Below the pieces are notes generated by a model. That model was not told where the DNA came from, did not search any database, and was given only the letters and a program-made list of their open reading frames with translations. Below, piece after piece: positions 1 through 6,873 of a stretch of DNA of 35,013 bases. The translations under genes and the position numbers were made by a program. This DNA comes from JACRIK01 sp040753835 (GTDB taxonomy: Bacteria > Planctomycetota > MHYJ01 > JACQXL01): positions 1 through 35,013 of the forward strand of contig JBFMDM010000010.1 of NCBI GenBank assembly GCA_040753835.1, read 5' to 3'. Each line of letters begins with the position of its first letter. Position 1 is the stretch's first letter.

Positions 1-1358
1 ACGCGACCTTTAATAACCTCAGTATGACTCTGGCCGGGACTTATGCACTGACTGCCACAGCCGGAACAGTCAATACGGCCTCTGCCAACTTTAACATCAC
101 GGCTGCGGCACCCAATACCGTGACTTTCTCCACCCAGCCGGCAAACACCGTGGCTGGTGCGACTATGGCCAATGTAGTGGTTAATGTCAAGGATGCCTAT
201 AATAATAACATATCAGGCCAGGCCGTGAGCGTAACTACGACCAACGGCACGTTGTTATCAGGCACTCTAAGCCAGAATACCAATGCCTCAGGCGATGCGA
301 CCTTTAATAACCTCAGTATGACCCTGGCCGGGACCTATGCCCTGACCGCAACGGCCAGCACGGTCAATACGACCTCTGCCAACTTTAACATCACGGCTGC
401 GGCACCCAATACGGTGACTTTCTCCACCCAGCCGGCTAACACCGTGGCTGGTGCGACTATGGCCAATGTAGTGGTTAATGTCAAGGATGCCTATAATAAT
501 AACATATCAGGCCAGGCCGTGAGCGTAACCACGACCAACGGCACGTTGTTATCAGGCACGCTGACCCAGAACACCAATGCCTCTGGTGATGCGACCTTTA
601 ACGACCTGAGTATGACCCTGGCCGGGACTTATGCACTGACTGCAACGGCCAGCACGGTCAATACGACCTCTGCCAACTTTAACATCACGGCTGCGGCACC
701 CAATACCGTGACTTTCTCCACCCAGCCGGCAAACACCGTGGCTGGTGCGACTATGGCTGCATTTGCGGTCACGGTTAAGGATGCCTATAACAATAATGTA
801 TCCGGCGCCACGGTCTCCGTCACCACAACCAATAGTGCATTGGCTGTATATCAGGGCGGGACACAGGTAACAACCTATGCCACGGCCAATAGCGACGGCA
901 GCGGTATTGCGACCTTCTCCACGATAAGTATGACCGCAGCCGGGACCGGCTATGCGTTTACCGCGACTTCAGGCGCAGCCACACCGGTGGCTTCAGGCGC
1001 CTTCAATATCACGGTTGCCGCGACAGACCATTATGTAGTGGTTGCTCCGGCTTCTGTAGTTACGAGTACCACATTGACCAGAACGGCAACGGTCAAGGCG
1101 CAGGATGTTTATAACAATGATATTGTCTCTGCCTCAACCACCATAACAATGACAAAGACCAATATCACAGGCACGCCGACTATAACCTTCACAGATGTAG
1201 CCGGTACGCCGGTGGCCAATTACGCTTATACAGGTGGGACGATGACCATTTACTTCCTGGCCACTCATGATGGAACTCAGCCGGATACCTTTACGATGAC
1301 CGCGACCGACACTGCGACGAAATACGGAACCAGCGGCAATGTTAATGTAACAAACTAA
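1..1358 (+). CDS. Ig-like repeat surface/adhesin-type protein, 3' end
   Basis: The frame is open from the window edge (first full codon at 3, giving ATFNNLSM before the first Met), so the gene starts upstream and only about 452 C-terminal residues are visible. It contains 98-residue units with the motifs TVTFSTQPANTVAGATM, VKDAYNNN and SGDATFN. These look like bacterial Ig-like (Big_1/invasin-type) domains, which usually form stalks of secreted or surface proteins. Two units are nearly identical, then one diverged unit (about residues 225-335) and a different Ser/Thr-rich C-terminal domain follow. No C-terminal anchor or transmembrane segment is visible, and any signal peptide lies outside the window. 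A strong terminator follows. The fold is confident. The biological role (adhesion or matrix) is inferred. Confidence 0.8.
   Translation, partial: ATFNNLSMTLAGTYALTATAGTVNTASANFNITAAAPNTVTFSTQPANTVAGATMANVVVNVKDAYNNNISGQAVSVTTTNGTLLSGTLSQNTNASGDATFNNLSMTLAGTYALTATASTVNTTSANFNITAAAPNTVTFSTQPANTVAGATMANVVVNVKDAYNNNISGQAVSVTTTNGTLLSGTLTQNTNASGDATFNDLSMTLAGTYALTATASTVNTTSANFNITAAAPNTVTFSTQPANTVAGATMAAFAVTVKDAYNNNVSGATVSVTTTNSALAVYQGGTQVTTYATANSDGSGIATFSTISMTAAGTGYAFTATSGAATPVASGAFNITVAATDHYVVVAPASVVTSTTLTRTATVKAQDVYNNDIVSASTTITMTKTNITGTPTITFTDVAGTPVANYAYTGGTMTIYFLATHDGTQPDTFTMTATDTATKYGTSGNVNVTN
3..590 (+). repeat. Tandem 294-bp coding repeats
   Basis: The phrase GCGACCTTTAA recurs at 3, 297 and 591, an exact 294-bp (98-codon) period. 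Units 3-296 and 297-590 are almost identical at nucleotide level including third positions, so they were duplicated or homogenised recently. The unit beginning at 591 diverges after about 160 bp. Confidence 0.9.
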
Positions 1359-1381
1359 CAGGCGGGAAACACCAACAAGAG

Positions 1382-1412
1382 GCGTCCCGACGATGAGTCG
1401 GGGCGCTTTTTT
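1382..1412 (+). terminator. Rho-independent terminator of the Ig-repeat gene
   Basis: A 10-bp stem (GCGTCCCGAC at 1382-1391 with GTCGGGGCGC at 1397-1406, one G-U pair) has a 5-nt loop and is followed by six T. It starts 24 bp after the stop codon. Confidence 0.88.
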
Positions 1413-1417
1413 GTTTA

Positions 1418-1495
1418 GCGCCAGTTAGGAGTGAAACGACTTACTGGCGCTTATCCCGACCTGTCTGCCGACAGGCAGGCAGTTTTTGTCGGGAT
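1418..1495. repeat. Paired palindromic modules (CAGT/ACTG type plus GTCGGGAT type)
   Basis: GCGCCAGT (1418-1425) pairs with ACTGGCGC (1443-1450). Immediately after, ATCCCGAC (1453-1460) pairs with GTCGGGAT (1488-1495), enclosing a CCTGTCTGCC...GGCAGG inner hairpin. The same module types recur at 6350-6402, 15845-15897 and 21607-21671. No gene is visible between 1413 and 1680. Confidence 0.7.
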
Positions 1496-1680
1496 TGCCG
1501 TCCATTAACCACGGAAGGTCACGCCAAAGGCGGATGTACCTCTGGCATCACAGATCCGCCTATGGCTGGACAGGCAGGCCTAATTAAGGGAAGAAGAAAA
1601 GGATTAAATTATTTGACTAATAGTGCCTCTTCATAGATGTCCCCGGATTAAAATCTTAAAAAAGCCACCCCCATAGCCTA

Positions 1681-1790
1681 TATACGGTTATCGTATATCC
1701 GATATGCGGTCATCGCATATCCGGCATGCGGTCATCGTATATCCGGTATGCAGTCATCGTATATCCGCTATGCGGTCATCGTATACGGGC
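1681..1790. repeat. Intergenic tandem array 1: five 22-bp units
   Basis: Units start at 1681, 1703, 1725, 1747 and 1769, with core TATGCGGTCATCGTATATCC plus two variable bases. 22 is not a multiple of three, so the array is not a coding repeat. On the opposite strand the unit reads GATGACCGCAT then CCGGATATAC, close to the unit of the array at 15018-15281. Confidence 0.92.
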
Positions 1791-2010
1791 TATACCACCG
1801 TCCCCCTACCCTACCCCCGCCCTCCTACCTTCTAAAATGGTATCGTGTTTATTTTCAATGGGTTAAGTCATTTACGGATAAAATAACAATTAAATGAAGG
1901 GGGACAAATGTGTGATTTAATGCAATAACACTACCCTTCCCGGTGCCCGGCGAACCTTTGGTCGAGGCGCGGATGGAGGAGATGGAGCGCGCTGGCGTGG
2001 ACTCAGATAG

Positions 2011-2123
2011 AGTTGTAGCGACATCGCTATAAGTCGTAGTGAAGTAGATATAACTTGTGGCGACATTGCTATAACTTATAAGGACATCGTTATAACTCGT
2101 AGCGATATCACTACAAGTTGTGG
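2011..2123. repeat. Intergenic tandem array 2: five 21-bp units and a partial
   Basis: Units start at 2011, 2032, 2053, 2074 and 2095, with a partial at 2116. The core resembles AGTTGTAGCGACATCGCTAT plus A. Units differ at several positions, so the array is old. The right end abuts the inverted-repeat element at 2127. Confidence 0.9.
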
Positions 2124-2126
2124 ATA

Positions 2127-2284
2127 AGAGCGCCTAACAAAATGAGCCAGGCCCGATAAATCGCCCGCTCCGCCGAGACGAGGCGAGGGCAACTACATAG
2201 TCATTGTAGTTGCTCAATTTATTGAGCATTTCGGCCATTAAACAGTAGGTTTATCTACTAAATACTCATTTTGTTAGGCGCTCT
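2127..2284. mobile_element. 158-bp element with perfect 20-bp terminal inverted repeats
   Basis: The end at 2127-2146 (starting AGAGCGCCTAAC) is the exact reverse complement of 2265-2284. Four hairpins lie inside the outer stem: a two-part GC hairpin (GCCC 2163-2166/GGGC 2187-2190 with CGCC 2171-2174/GGCG 2182-2185), GCAACTACA 2189-2197/TGTAGTTGC 2205-2213, TGCTCAA 2211-2217/TTGAGCA 2222-2228, and AGTAG 2244-2248/CTACT 2255-2259. It has no ORF. It could be a MITE-like non-autonomous element or a structured RNA. No convincing target duplication is visible. Confidence 0.75.
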
Positions 2285-2328
2285 AAATTATTGATACTCA
2301 CGATGTTAATATTCCATGCCTCTTGAGG

Positions 2329-2387
2329 TAGCCGTCCCGCTTCGGCGGGGCGCTTTCCTGGGTTTCGCACTCTAAGGGTGCGGCTAC
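2329..2387. repeat. Branched palindromic element before recR
   Basis: Outer arms GTAGCCG and CGGCTAC enclose two hairpins (CCCGC/GCGGG and CGCAC/GTGCG). This is the same branched design seen at 7360-7423. Apart from the arrays and palindromes, 1359-2475 holds no supportable gene. Confidence 0.6.
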
Positions 2388-2441
2388 ATAGGACATTGAT
2401 AATGTTACTGTCAATAGTGCCTTTGTGGTTAAGAGTTTTCC

Positions 2442-2469
2442 TTGACTTTTGCCTGGATTATGTTAGATT
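2442..2469 (+). promoter_or_regulatory. Candidate sigma-70-type promoter of recR
   Basis: TTGACT (2442-2447), 16-bp spacer, TAGATT (2464-2469). Transcription would begin at or next to the ATG at 2476, and no Shine-Dalgarno sequence is visible, so the message may be leaderless. The prediction is from sequence only. Confidence 0.5.
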
Positions 2470-2475
2470 AAAATT

Positions 2476-3207
2476 ATGGGAAACCAAGCCGCAAATAATA
2501 AAAACGGGCTGTCCAATCTGATAACCCAATTAAGCCGGTTGCCCGGCCTGGGCGAGCGCTCGGCCGAGCGGCTGGCTTTTTATCTCATCAAGATGCCTCC
2601 GGAGGCGCGCCAGGCCCTGGTGGACTCAATCAGTTCGGTCAAGGATATCAAATTCTGCGCCAAATGCTTTAACCTGGCCCGCGTTCCGATGCCTTCGGAT
2701 CTGTCTGCCGGCCAGGCAGGTGCGGAGCGCTCCGCTCGCCCGCCCGCAGGCGAGGTCTCGCATAAGGCGGATGAGCATCGGAGCGCCGGGTCGGATGGCC
2801 TGTGCGACATCTGCTCGGACGCCTCGCGCGACCGTTCGGTCATCTGCGTGGTGGAACAATCAGAAGACCTCTGGAAGATAGAAAAGACCGGCGCCTACAG
2901 GGGCTTGTATCACATACTCCAGGGCGTGATTTCTCCCCTTGACAACAAAGGGCCGGACGATATCACCCTCAAGGCATTAATCCAGCGGGTCAGGGCAGAC
3001 AAGCCCAGGGAGATAATCCTTTCCACCAACCCGACCGTTGAAGGCGACAACACGGCGCTCTATATCCAGCGGGAATTCAAACCCTTACCCGTGAAAATCA
3101 CCCGTTTAGGCCGGGGAATCCCTTCGGGCAGCAATATAGAATATCTCAACAAGGCGGTCCTGATTGACGCCCTGCGCGAGCGGAAAGAACAGATTTATGA
3201 CGGCTAA
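2476..3207 (+). CDS. recR: Recombination mediator protein RecR with inserted segment
   Basis: RecR works with RecF/RecO to load RecA at gaps and stalled forks. The sequence shows the helix-hairpin-helix (LPGLGERSAERLAFYLI, about residues 22-38), a four-Cys zinc finger (C61, C64, C110, C113), then the Toprim domain with ICVVEQ, ILSTNPTVEGD and the C-terminal TRLGRGIPSGS. RecR is normally about 200 residues. This one has 243 because about 40 residues (68-108) separate the two zinc CxxC pairs, which usually lie close together. The extra DNA is a palindromic element (2685-2782). The frame is intact and all four Cys are kept. rpoN overlaps the 3' end by 11 bp, so the two are probably co-transcribed. 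Confidence 0.95.
   Translation: MGNQAANNKNGLSNLITQLSRLPGLGERSAERLAFYLIKMPPEARQALVDSISSVKDIKFCAKCFNLARVPMPSDLSAGQAGAERSARPPAGEVSHKADEHRSAGSDGLCDICSDASRDRSVICVVEQSEDLWKIEKTGAYRGLYHILQGVISPLDNKGPDDITLKALIQRVRADKPREIILSTNPTVEGDNTALYIQREFKPLPVKITRLGRGIPSGSNIEYLNKAVLIDALRERKEQIYDG
2685..2782. repeat. Branched palindromic element inside recR
   Basis: TCCGATGC (2685-2692) pairs with GCATCGGA (2775-2782). Inside are CTGTCTGCC...GGCAG (2701-2719), the perfect palindrome GCGGAGCGCTCCGC (2722-2735) and TCGCC/GGCGA (2736-2740/2749-2753). It is read through in frame as a low-complexity linker. The CTGTCTGCC motif also occurs in the intergenic element at 1461. Confidence 0.78.
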
Positions 3208-4642
3208 AAACCCATACCAGTTTAAGGCCGAGATGCATCCGAGGATGGAACAGCGGCTCAAACTCTCTTTCCAGCAAATCCAGAATATGGATATCCTTCT
3301 CCTGCCGGCCTTGGAACTGACCGAGCGGATTTATCAGGAACTGGAGCAGAACCCGACCCTGGAGATATCAGACGAGGCGGAACCAACGGTTTCCGAGGAC
3401 AAAGAGACGCCGCCAGTCCAAGTCCCTGAACAACCTCCGGTTGACGCCGATTCGCCTGAAACCGTTGTGGATGTTCTGGACCAGGAAAGAGAGCCGTCTT
3501 ATAGCCAGTACTGGAATCGTGGCGAAGTCATGGATGCCAAGATAGAGGCGATGCAGAATACGCCGGACCGGCCCGAGAGTTTGCAGGATTATCTCTACTT
3601 CCAGTTTCTCCTGATGGAGTTATCTGAGGAGATGAAGGCGCTGGGCAAGGATATCATTTACAATATTGACGATAACGGATTTCTGAAGACGCCGGTGGAA
3701 GGTATTGCGCAGGCGCATAATGTTTCTGCGGAAACCGTGGAAAGCGCCCTGCAAATCATCCGGAAACTTGACCCGCCCGGCGCCGGTTCCAAGAATCTGG
3801 CCGAGTATCTCCTGATGCAACTGCCTGAGGATGATAAGAACTCCAAACTCAAACGGCTCCTGATAGGCCGGTATTTTGACCAACTCCAGCCGTATAAACT
3901 GCCTGCCCTGGCAAAAACGCTGAATAAGCCGCTGGAGGATATACAAAAGGCGGTTGATGAGATTAAGATGCTTAATCCGCATCCCTCGGCCGGATTTTCC
4001 TCGGAGAATATTCCATATATCATGCCCGATGTAATTATTGTCAAGATTGAGGATAATTATGAGATAAAGGTCCAGAGCGAGTATTTTCCCTCGCTGGTTA
4101 TAAGCCGTCATTACCAGGAACTGCTGGCTGACAAGAATACGGATGACCGGGCCAGGAATTTCATCCGCGACAAGATAAATGCGGCCCGGGGCCTGCTCCA
4201 GGCCATCCAGTTGCGGAAAATAACCCTGCGGGAGGTCGCGCGGCAGATTATCTTCTTCCAGCGCGATTTCTTTGATAACGGCATCAAGCATCTCAAACCC
4301 CTGATGATGAAGGAGGTGGCCGTAAAACTCGGCGTTCATCTTTCCACCATCAGCCGGGTCCTGGCCAACAAATACGTCCAGACCCCGCACGGGCTGTTCA
4401 GTATGAAATTCTTCTTCTCGTCCACGTCCGAGACCGCCAAAGGTGATTTCTACGCACAGCCGGCCATTATGGCCGCCCTGAAAGAGGTGATAGAGAAAGA
4501 GGATAAAGAGCATCCCTTAAGCGATATCCAGATAACCGATGCGCTCAAGGCAAGGAATTTCGTCATCTCGCGCCGGACCGTTGCCAAATACCGCGATATG
4601 ATTGAAATACCCAACCAGAGCCAGAGAAAGAACGCAAAATAA
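3197..4642 (+). CDS. rpoN: RNA polymerase sigma-54 factor
   Basis: This is the alternative sigma factor for -24/-12 promoters that need AAA+ activators. At 481 residues it shows all three regions: the N-terminal activator-interacting helix (RLKLSFQQIQNMDILLLPA), an acidic Pro-rich linker (about 50-105), the core-binding domain (KLDPPGAGSKNLAEYLLMQL), the HTH (VAVKLGVHLSTISRVLANKY) and an RpoN box (RRTVAKYRD, about 459-467, followed by IP and RK). Start 3197 is preferred over 3164 because GGAAAG lies 9 nt upstream and family members begin close to the Q-rich helix. It overlaps the recR stop by 11 bp. Confidence 0.95.
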   Translation: MTAKNPYQFKAEMHPRMEQRLKLSFQQIQNMDILLLPALELTERIYQELEQNPTLEISDEAEPTVSEDKETPPVQVPEQPPVDADSPETVVDVLDQEREPSYSQYWNRGEVMDAKIEAMQNTPDRPESLQDYLYFQFLLMELSEEMKALGKDIIYNIDDNGFLKTPVEGIAQAHNVSAETVESALQIIRKLDPPGAGSKNLAEYLLMQLPEDDKNSKLKRLLIGRYFDQLQPYKLPALAKTLNKPLEDIQKAVDEIKMLNPHPSAGFSSENIPYIMPDVIIVKIEDNYEIKVQSEYFPSLVISRHYQELLADKNTDDRARNFIRDKINAARGLLQAIQLRKITLREVARQIIFFQRDFFDNGIKHLKPLMMKEVAVKLGVHLSTISRVLANKYVQTPHGLFSMKFFFSSTSETAKGDFYAQPAIMAALKEVIEKEDKEHPLSDIQITDALKARNFVISRRTVAKYRDMIEIPNQSQRKNAK

Positions 4643-4686
4643 CAAAAAGATTGGTCTATAAGGCCTGATAATTCGTTTATATATGT

Positions 4687-5703
4687 ATGATAGAAGCAGA
4701 ACTTAAGACCGCGCAGGAGAAACTGGCCGGGCTGAAGGCCGGTATAAAACGGCTCATCGTCGGATACGACGAGGCGATTGACCAGATTATCATCGGGCTT
4801 TTATCCGGCGGCCATATCCTTCTGGAAGGCGTTCCGGGCATCGGCAAGACCCTGCTGGTCAAGACCATGAGCCAGGCGCTTGGCCTGGGCTTCGCACGCA
4901 TCCAGTTTACGCCTGACCTGATGCCGGCCGATATCACCGGCACCAATATAATCGTTGACGATTCCGCCGGCAAAAAGAACTTCCAGTTCCAGCCCGGGCC
5001 GGTATTTAACAACATTATCCTGGCTGACGAGATTAACCGGGCCACGCCCAAAACCCAGTCCGCTCTGCTGGAAGCGATGCAGGAACTCACCGTCACTGTC
5101 GGCGGAGTCAAGCACCGGATAGAGGCGCCTTTTATAGTCGTGGCGACCCAGAACCCCATAGAGATGGAGGGCACTTATCCCCTACCCGAGGCGCAACTGG
5201 ACCGTTTTTTCTTCAAGGTCGTAATGACCGCGCCCGGCCTGGATGAACTGAAGGACATCGTCAACCGGACCACAACTGATAAGACAATAACCGTTTCTTC
5301 GCTGGTTAATCGCGAGGAGATGCTGAAATACCAGACCCTGGCCCGGCAGATACCGATTGCCTCCCATCTCGTGGAGTATGTCGGCAAACTGGTCCTGGCT
5401 ACCCATCCGGACAAGGAATACAGCGCTGATTTGGTCAGGAAATATGTCCGTTACGGCGCCAGCCCGCGCGCGGCCCAGGCCATTGTCCTGGCCGCCAAGG
5501 CATCGGCACTGGTGCAGGGGCGGCTGAACGTTGCCCAGGATGATATCAGCCGGATGCTTTTGCCGGTCCTGAGGCACCGCATTATAATTAATATAGAAGG
5601 CGAGGCGGATAATATCTCAGCCGTTGATATAATAAACGGGATAAGAAAAAAGATATCGGCCCTGCCGTCCGGCGCCGAGAAGATACTGTCAATGTCGGAA
5701 TAA
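4687..5703 (+). CDS. MoxR-family AAA+ ATPase
   Basis: MoxR ATPases act as chaperones that mature or activate partner complexes, often with von Willebrand-A proteins. Walker A is GVPGIGKT (48-55) and Walker B is ILADE (111-115). The MoxR signatures ATQNPIEMEGTYPLPEAQLD and the C-terminal lid with YGASPRAAQAIVLAAKA are present. The length (338) is typical. The usual DUF58/VWA partners are absent. The next gene is a TonB-like protein starting 3 bp after the stop, so this MoxR may serve an envelope function. No clear Shine-Dalgarno sequence precedes the ATG. Confidence 0.92.
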   Translation: MIEAELKTAQEKLAGLKAGIKRLIVGYDEAIDQIIIGLLSGGHILLEGVPGIGKTLLVKTMSQALGLGFARIQFTPDLMPADITGTNIIVDDSAGKKNFQFQPGPVFNNIILADEINRATPKTQSALLEAMQELTVTVGGVKHRIEAPFIVVATQNPIEMEGTYPLPEAQLDRFFFKVVMTAPGLDELKDIVNRTTTDKTITVSSLVNREEMLKYQTLARQIPIASHLVEYVGKLVLATHPDKEYSADLVRKYVRYGASPRAAQAIVLAAKASALVQGRLNVAQDDISRMLLPVLRHRIIINIEGEADNISAVDIINGIRKKISALPSGAEKILSMSE

Positions 5704-5706
5704 TCT

Positions 5707-6321
5707 ATGCTAAAACCGCGTACCATAACTGGTTTCTTCAGCCGGCCGTCCGGCGGGCTGTCGGCCTATTTTCTGATATCAGCCGCAGGGCACGTTATTA
5801 TCCTGGGCGCATTATTTCTCTCGCCCGGGCTCAGCGGCCCCAAAGAGGAAAACTCGCCCATAATGGTCTATATCAAGCCCGAAGAGATGACTGTTGACTT
5901 TAAGCCGGAGCGGATTAACCCGGCGGATTTCAGGCCCGAGCCGCTGACGTTGGAAAAGTTCCCGGAAATCACCATTTCGTGCGAGGACGAACCCATCATC
6001 TCCAGGCCGGGCGAGCCCGTTGATGCGTCCGCTTCTGATTATTCAACCGAGGCCAAGCCCATTCTGGACGGTTCCAATAAACTGCCGCCTTACCCGCGCC
6101 TGGCCCGCCAACTCGGACAGGAGGGGCTGGTCCTGCTTTCGGTGGAAATAGACGAGAACGGCCGGGCCCGGGAGGTCAGGGTCGCCAGATCATCCGGCTA
6201 TAAACTGCTTGACGATGCGGCCGTCAAGACCGTCAGGGGTTGGATATTCATCCCGGCCACCAAAAACGGCAAGCCGGTCACGAGCAAAGTGGAAATCCCC
6301 ATCAGGTTTAAGTTGACGTGA
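5707..6321 (+). CDS. TonB-family energy transducer protein
   Basis: TonB proteins transmit proton-motive force from ExbB/ExbD to outer-membrane receptors. Visible are one N-terminal transmembrane helix (AYFLISAAGHVIILGALFL, about 19-37), a periplasmic Pro/Glu-rich spacer (about 45-115) and a C-terminal TonB domain (PPYPRLARQLGQEGLVLLSV, then SSGYKLLDDAAV and RFKLT). At 204 residues the length is ordinary. No exbB/exbD or receptor gene is in the window. It starts 3 bp after the MoxR stop codon and so is in the same transcript. Confidence 0.88.
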   Translation: MLKPRTITGFFSRPSGGLSAYFLISAAGHVIILGALFLSPGLSGPKEENSPIMVYIKPEEMTVDFKPERINPADFRPEPLTLEKFPEITISCEDEPIISRPGEPVDASASDYSTEAKPILDGSNKLPPYPRLARQLGQEGLVLLSVEIDENGRAREVRVARSSGYKLLDDAAVKTVRGWIFIPATKNGKPVTSKVEIPIRFKLT

Positions 6322-6349
6322 TAAGAGAAATACAGTAATCCCACATAAT

Positions 6350-6402
6350 CCCGACATTCGTCGGGATAACTGTCAGTAATTCGCTCCGCTCAAACTGACA
6401 GT
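6350..6402. repeat. Palindromic module pair after the TonB-like gene
   Basis: CCCGAC (6350-6355) pairs with GTCGGG (6360-6365), then ACTGTCAGT (6369-6377) pairs with ACTGACAGT (6394-6402). The 20 bp at 6350-6369 are repeated exactly at 15845-15864. Confidence 0.75.
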
Positions 6403-6465
6403 AATCGGGGCGAGTGGATTTGCGAACCGCAGAGAGTCCCGATTATTTCGGGGAACCACCGACCT
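6402..6465 (-). pseudogene. Broken duplicate of the 3' half of tRNA-Pro, split by a hairpin
   Basis: Positions 6402-6420 are identical to 6548-6566 (3' acceptor/T-arm side of the tRNA-Pro gene), and 6453-6465 are identical to 6568-6580. The two pieces are separated by a 24-bp insert (6429-6452) that carries a CCCGA/TCGGG hairpin and is bordered on both sides by GAACC. Two extra bases (TG) occur at 6421-6422. Only the 3' half is present, so no functional tRNA can be made. Confidence 0.8.
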
Positions 6466-6476
6466 TAATCAATAGT

Positions 6477-6501
6477 TCCGCACATAAATCTATGTGCGGG
6501 A
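6477..6501. repeat. CCGCACATA/TATGTGCGG hairpin
   Basis: An almost uninterrupted palindrome built on CCGCACATA and TATGTGCGG. The same arms enclose the 53-bp element inside the PPC-domain pseudogene (26057-26109), and a degenerate copy lies at 7290-7358. Confidence 0.65.
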
Positions 6502-6550
6502 TAACTCCCGGTAATTCTGGCGCCAAAGGCGCCATCAAACCGGGAGATAA

Positions 6551-6625
6551 TCGGGGCGAGTGGATTCGAACCACCGACCTCTTGCACCCCAAGCAAGCGC
6601 GCTAAGCCATCTGCGCTACGCCCCG
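6551..6625 (-). tRNA. tRNA-Pro (anticodon GGG)
   Basis: Read on the minus strand from 6625. The acceptor stem is CGGGGCG paired with CGCCCCG, including the C1-G72 pair typical of bacterial tRNA-Pro. The D-arm is GCGC...GCGC, the anticodon stem CTTGC/GCAAG has loop TTGGGGT (anticodon GGG), and the T-arm is GGTGG-TTCGAAT-CCACT. Discriminator A is at 6551. CCA is not encoded. Confidence 0.95.
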
Positions 6626-6722
6626 TTAGAAATAGAAAATGCTAAACTGTTATTATATCCCTTTGTTCAATTAAGGTCTTTGCCTCGTTAGAAAATTATT
6701 TTCCCGTCTATTTCTAACGGGG
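6621..6722. repeat. Perfect 15-bp inverted repeat abutting the tRNA gene
   Basis: CCCCGTTAGAAATAG (6621-6635) is the reverse complement of 6708-6722. The left arm includes the first five bases of the tRNA-Pro gene, so the right arm carries a copy of the tRNA start. About 70 AT-rich bases without an ORF lie between. Confidence 0.8.
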
Positions 6723-6828
6723 CAAGCCCCTTACCTTGCCTTGTCAAAGTAAACATATCTTATCAATCATACCGGCGTATTACAAGAATTTATGTTATTT
6801 ATCAGTGTAATCTGTGGTTGCATTTTTC

Positions 6829-6857
6829 TTGACATCTTTCCCTATTTGTTAGATACT
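6829..6857 (+). promoter_or_regulatory. Candidate promoter of rpmB
   Basis: TTGACA (6829-6834), 17-bp spacer, GATACT (6852-6857). The predicted start near 6864 leaves a structured leader of about 160 nt before rpmB. The -10 element resembles that of recR (both contain GTTAGAT). Confidence 0.6.
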
Positions 6858-6873
6858 AAGTTTTTGTAAGGTA

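Noticed and set aside
1681..1790. CRISPR array
   Set aside because: Repeats are contiguous without spacers, only 22 bp long, and no cas gene is present. The same holds for the other three arrays.
3620..4513. 297-codon open frame opposite rpoN
   Set aside because: It is a shadow of the rpoN coding frame. The plus-strand protein has complete sigma-54 domains.
6414..6605. Open frame of 63 codons across the tRNA region
   Set aside because: It is formed by the tRNA-Pro gene, its broken copy and hairpins, and cannot be a real gene.
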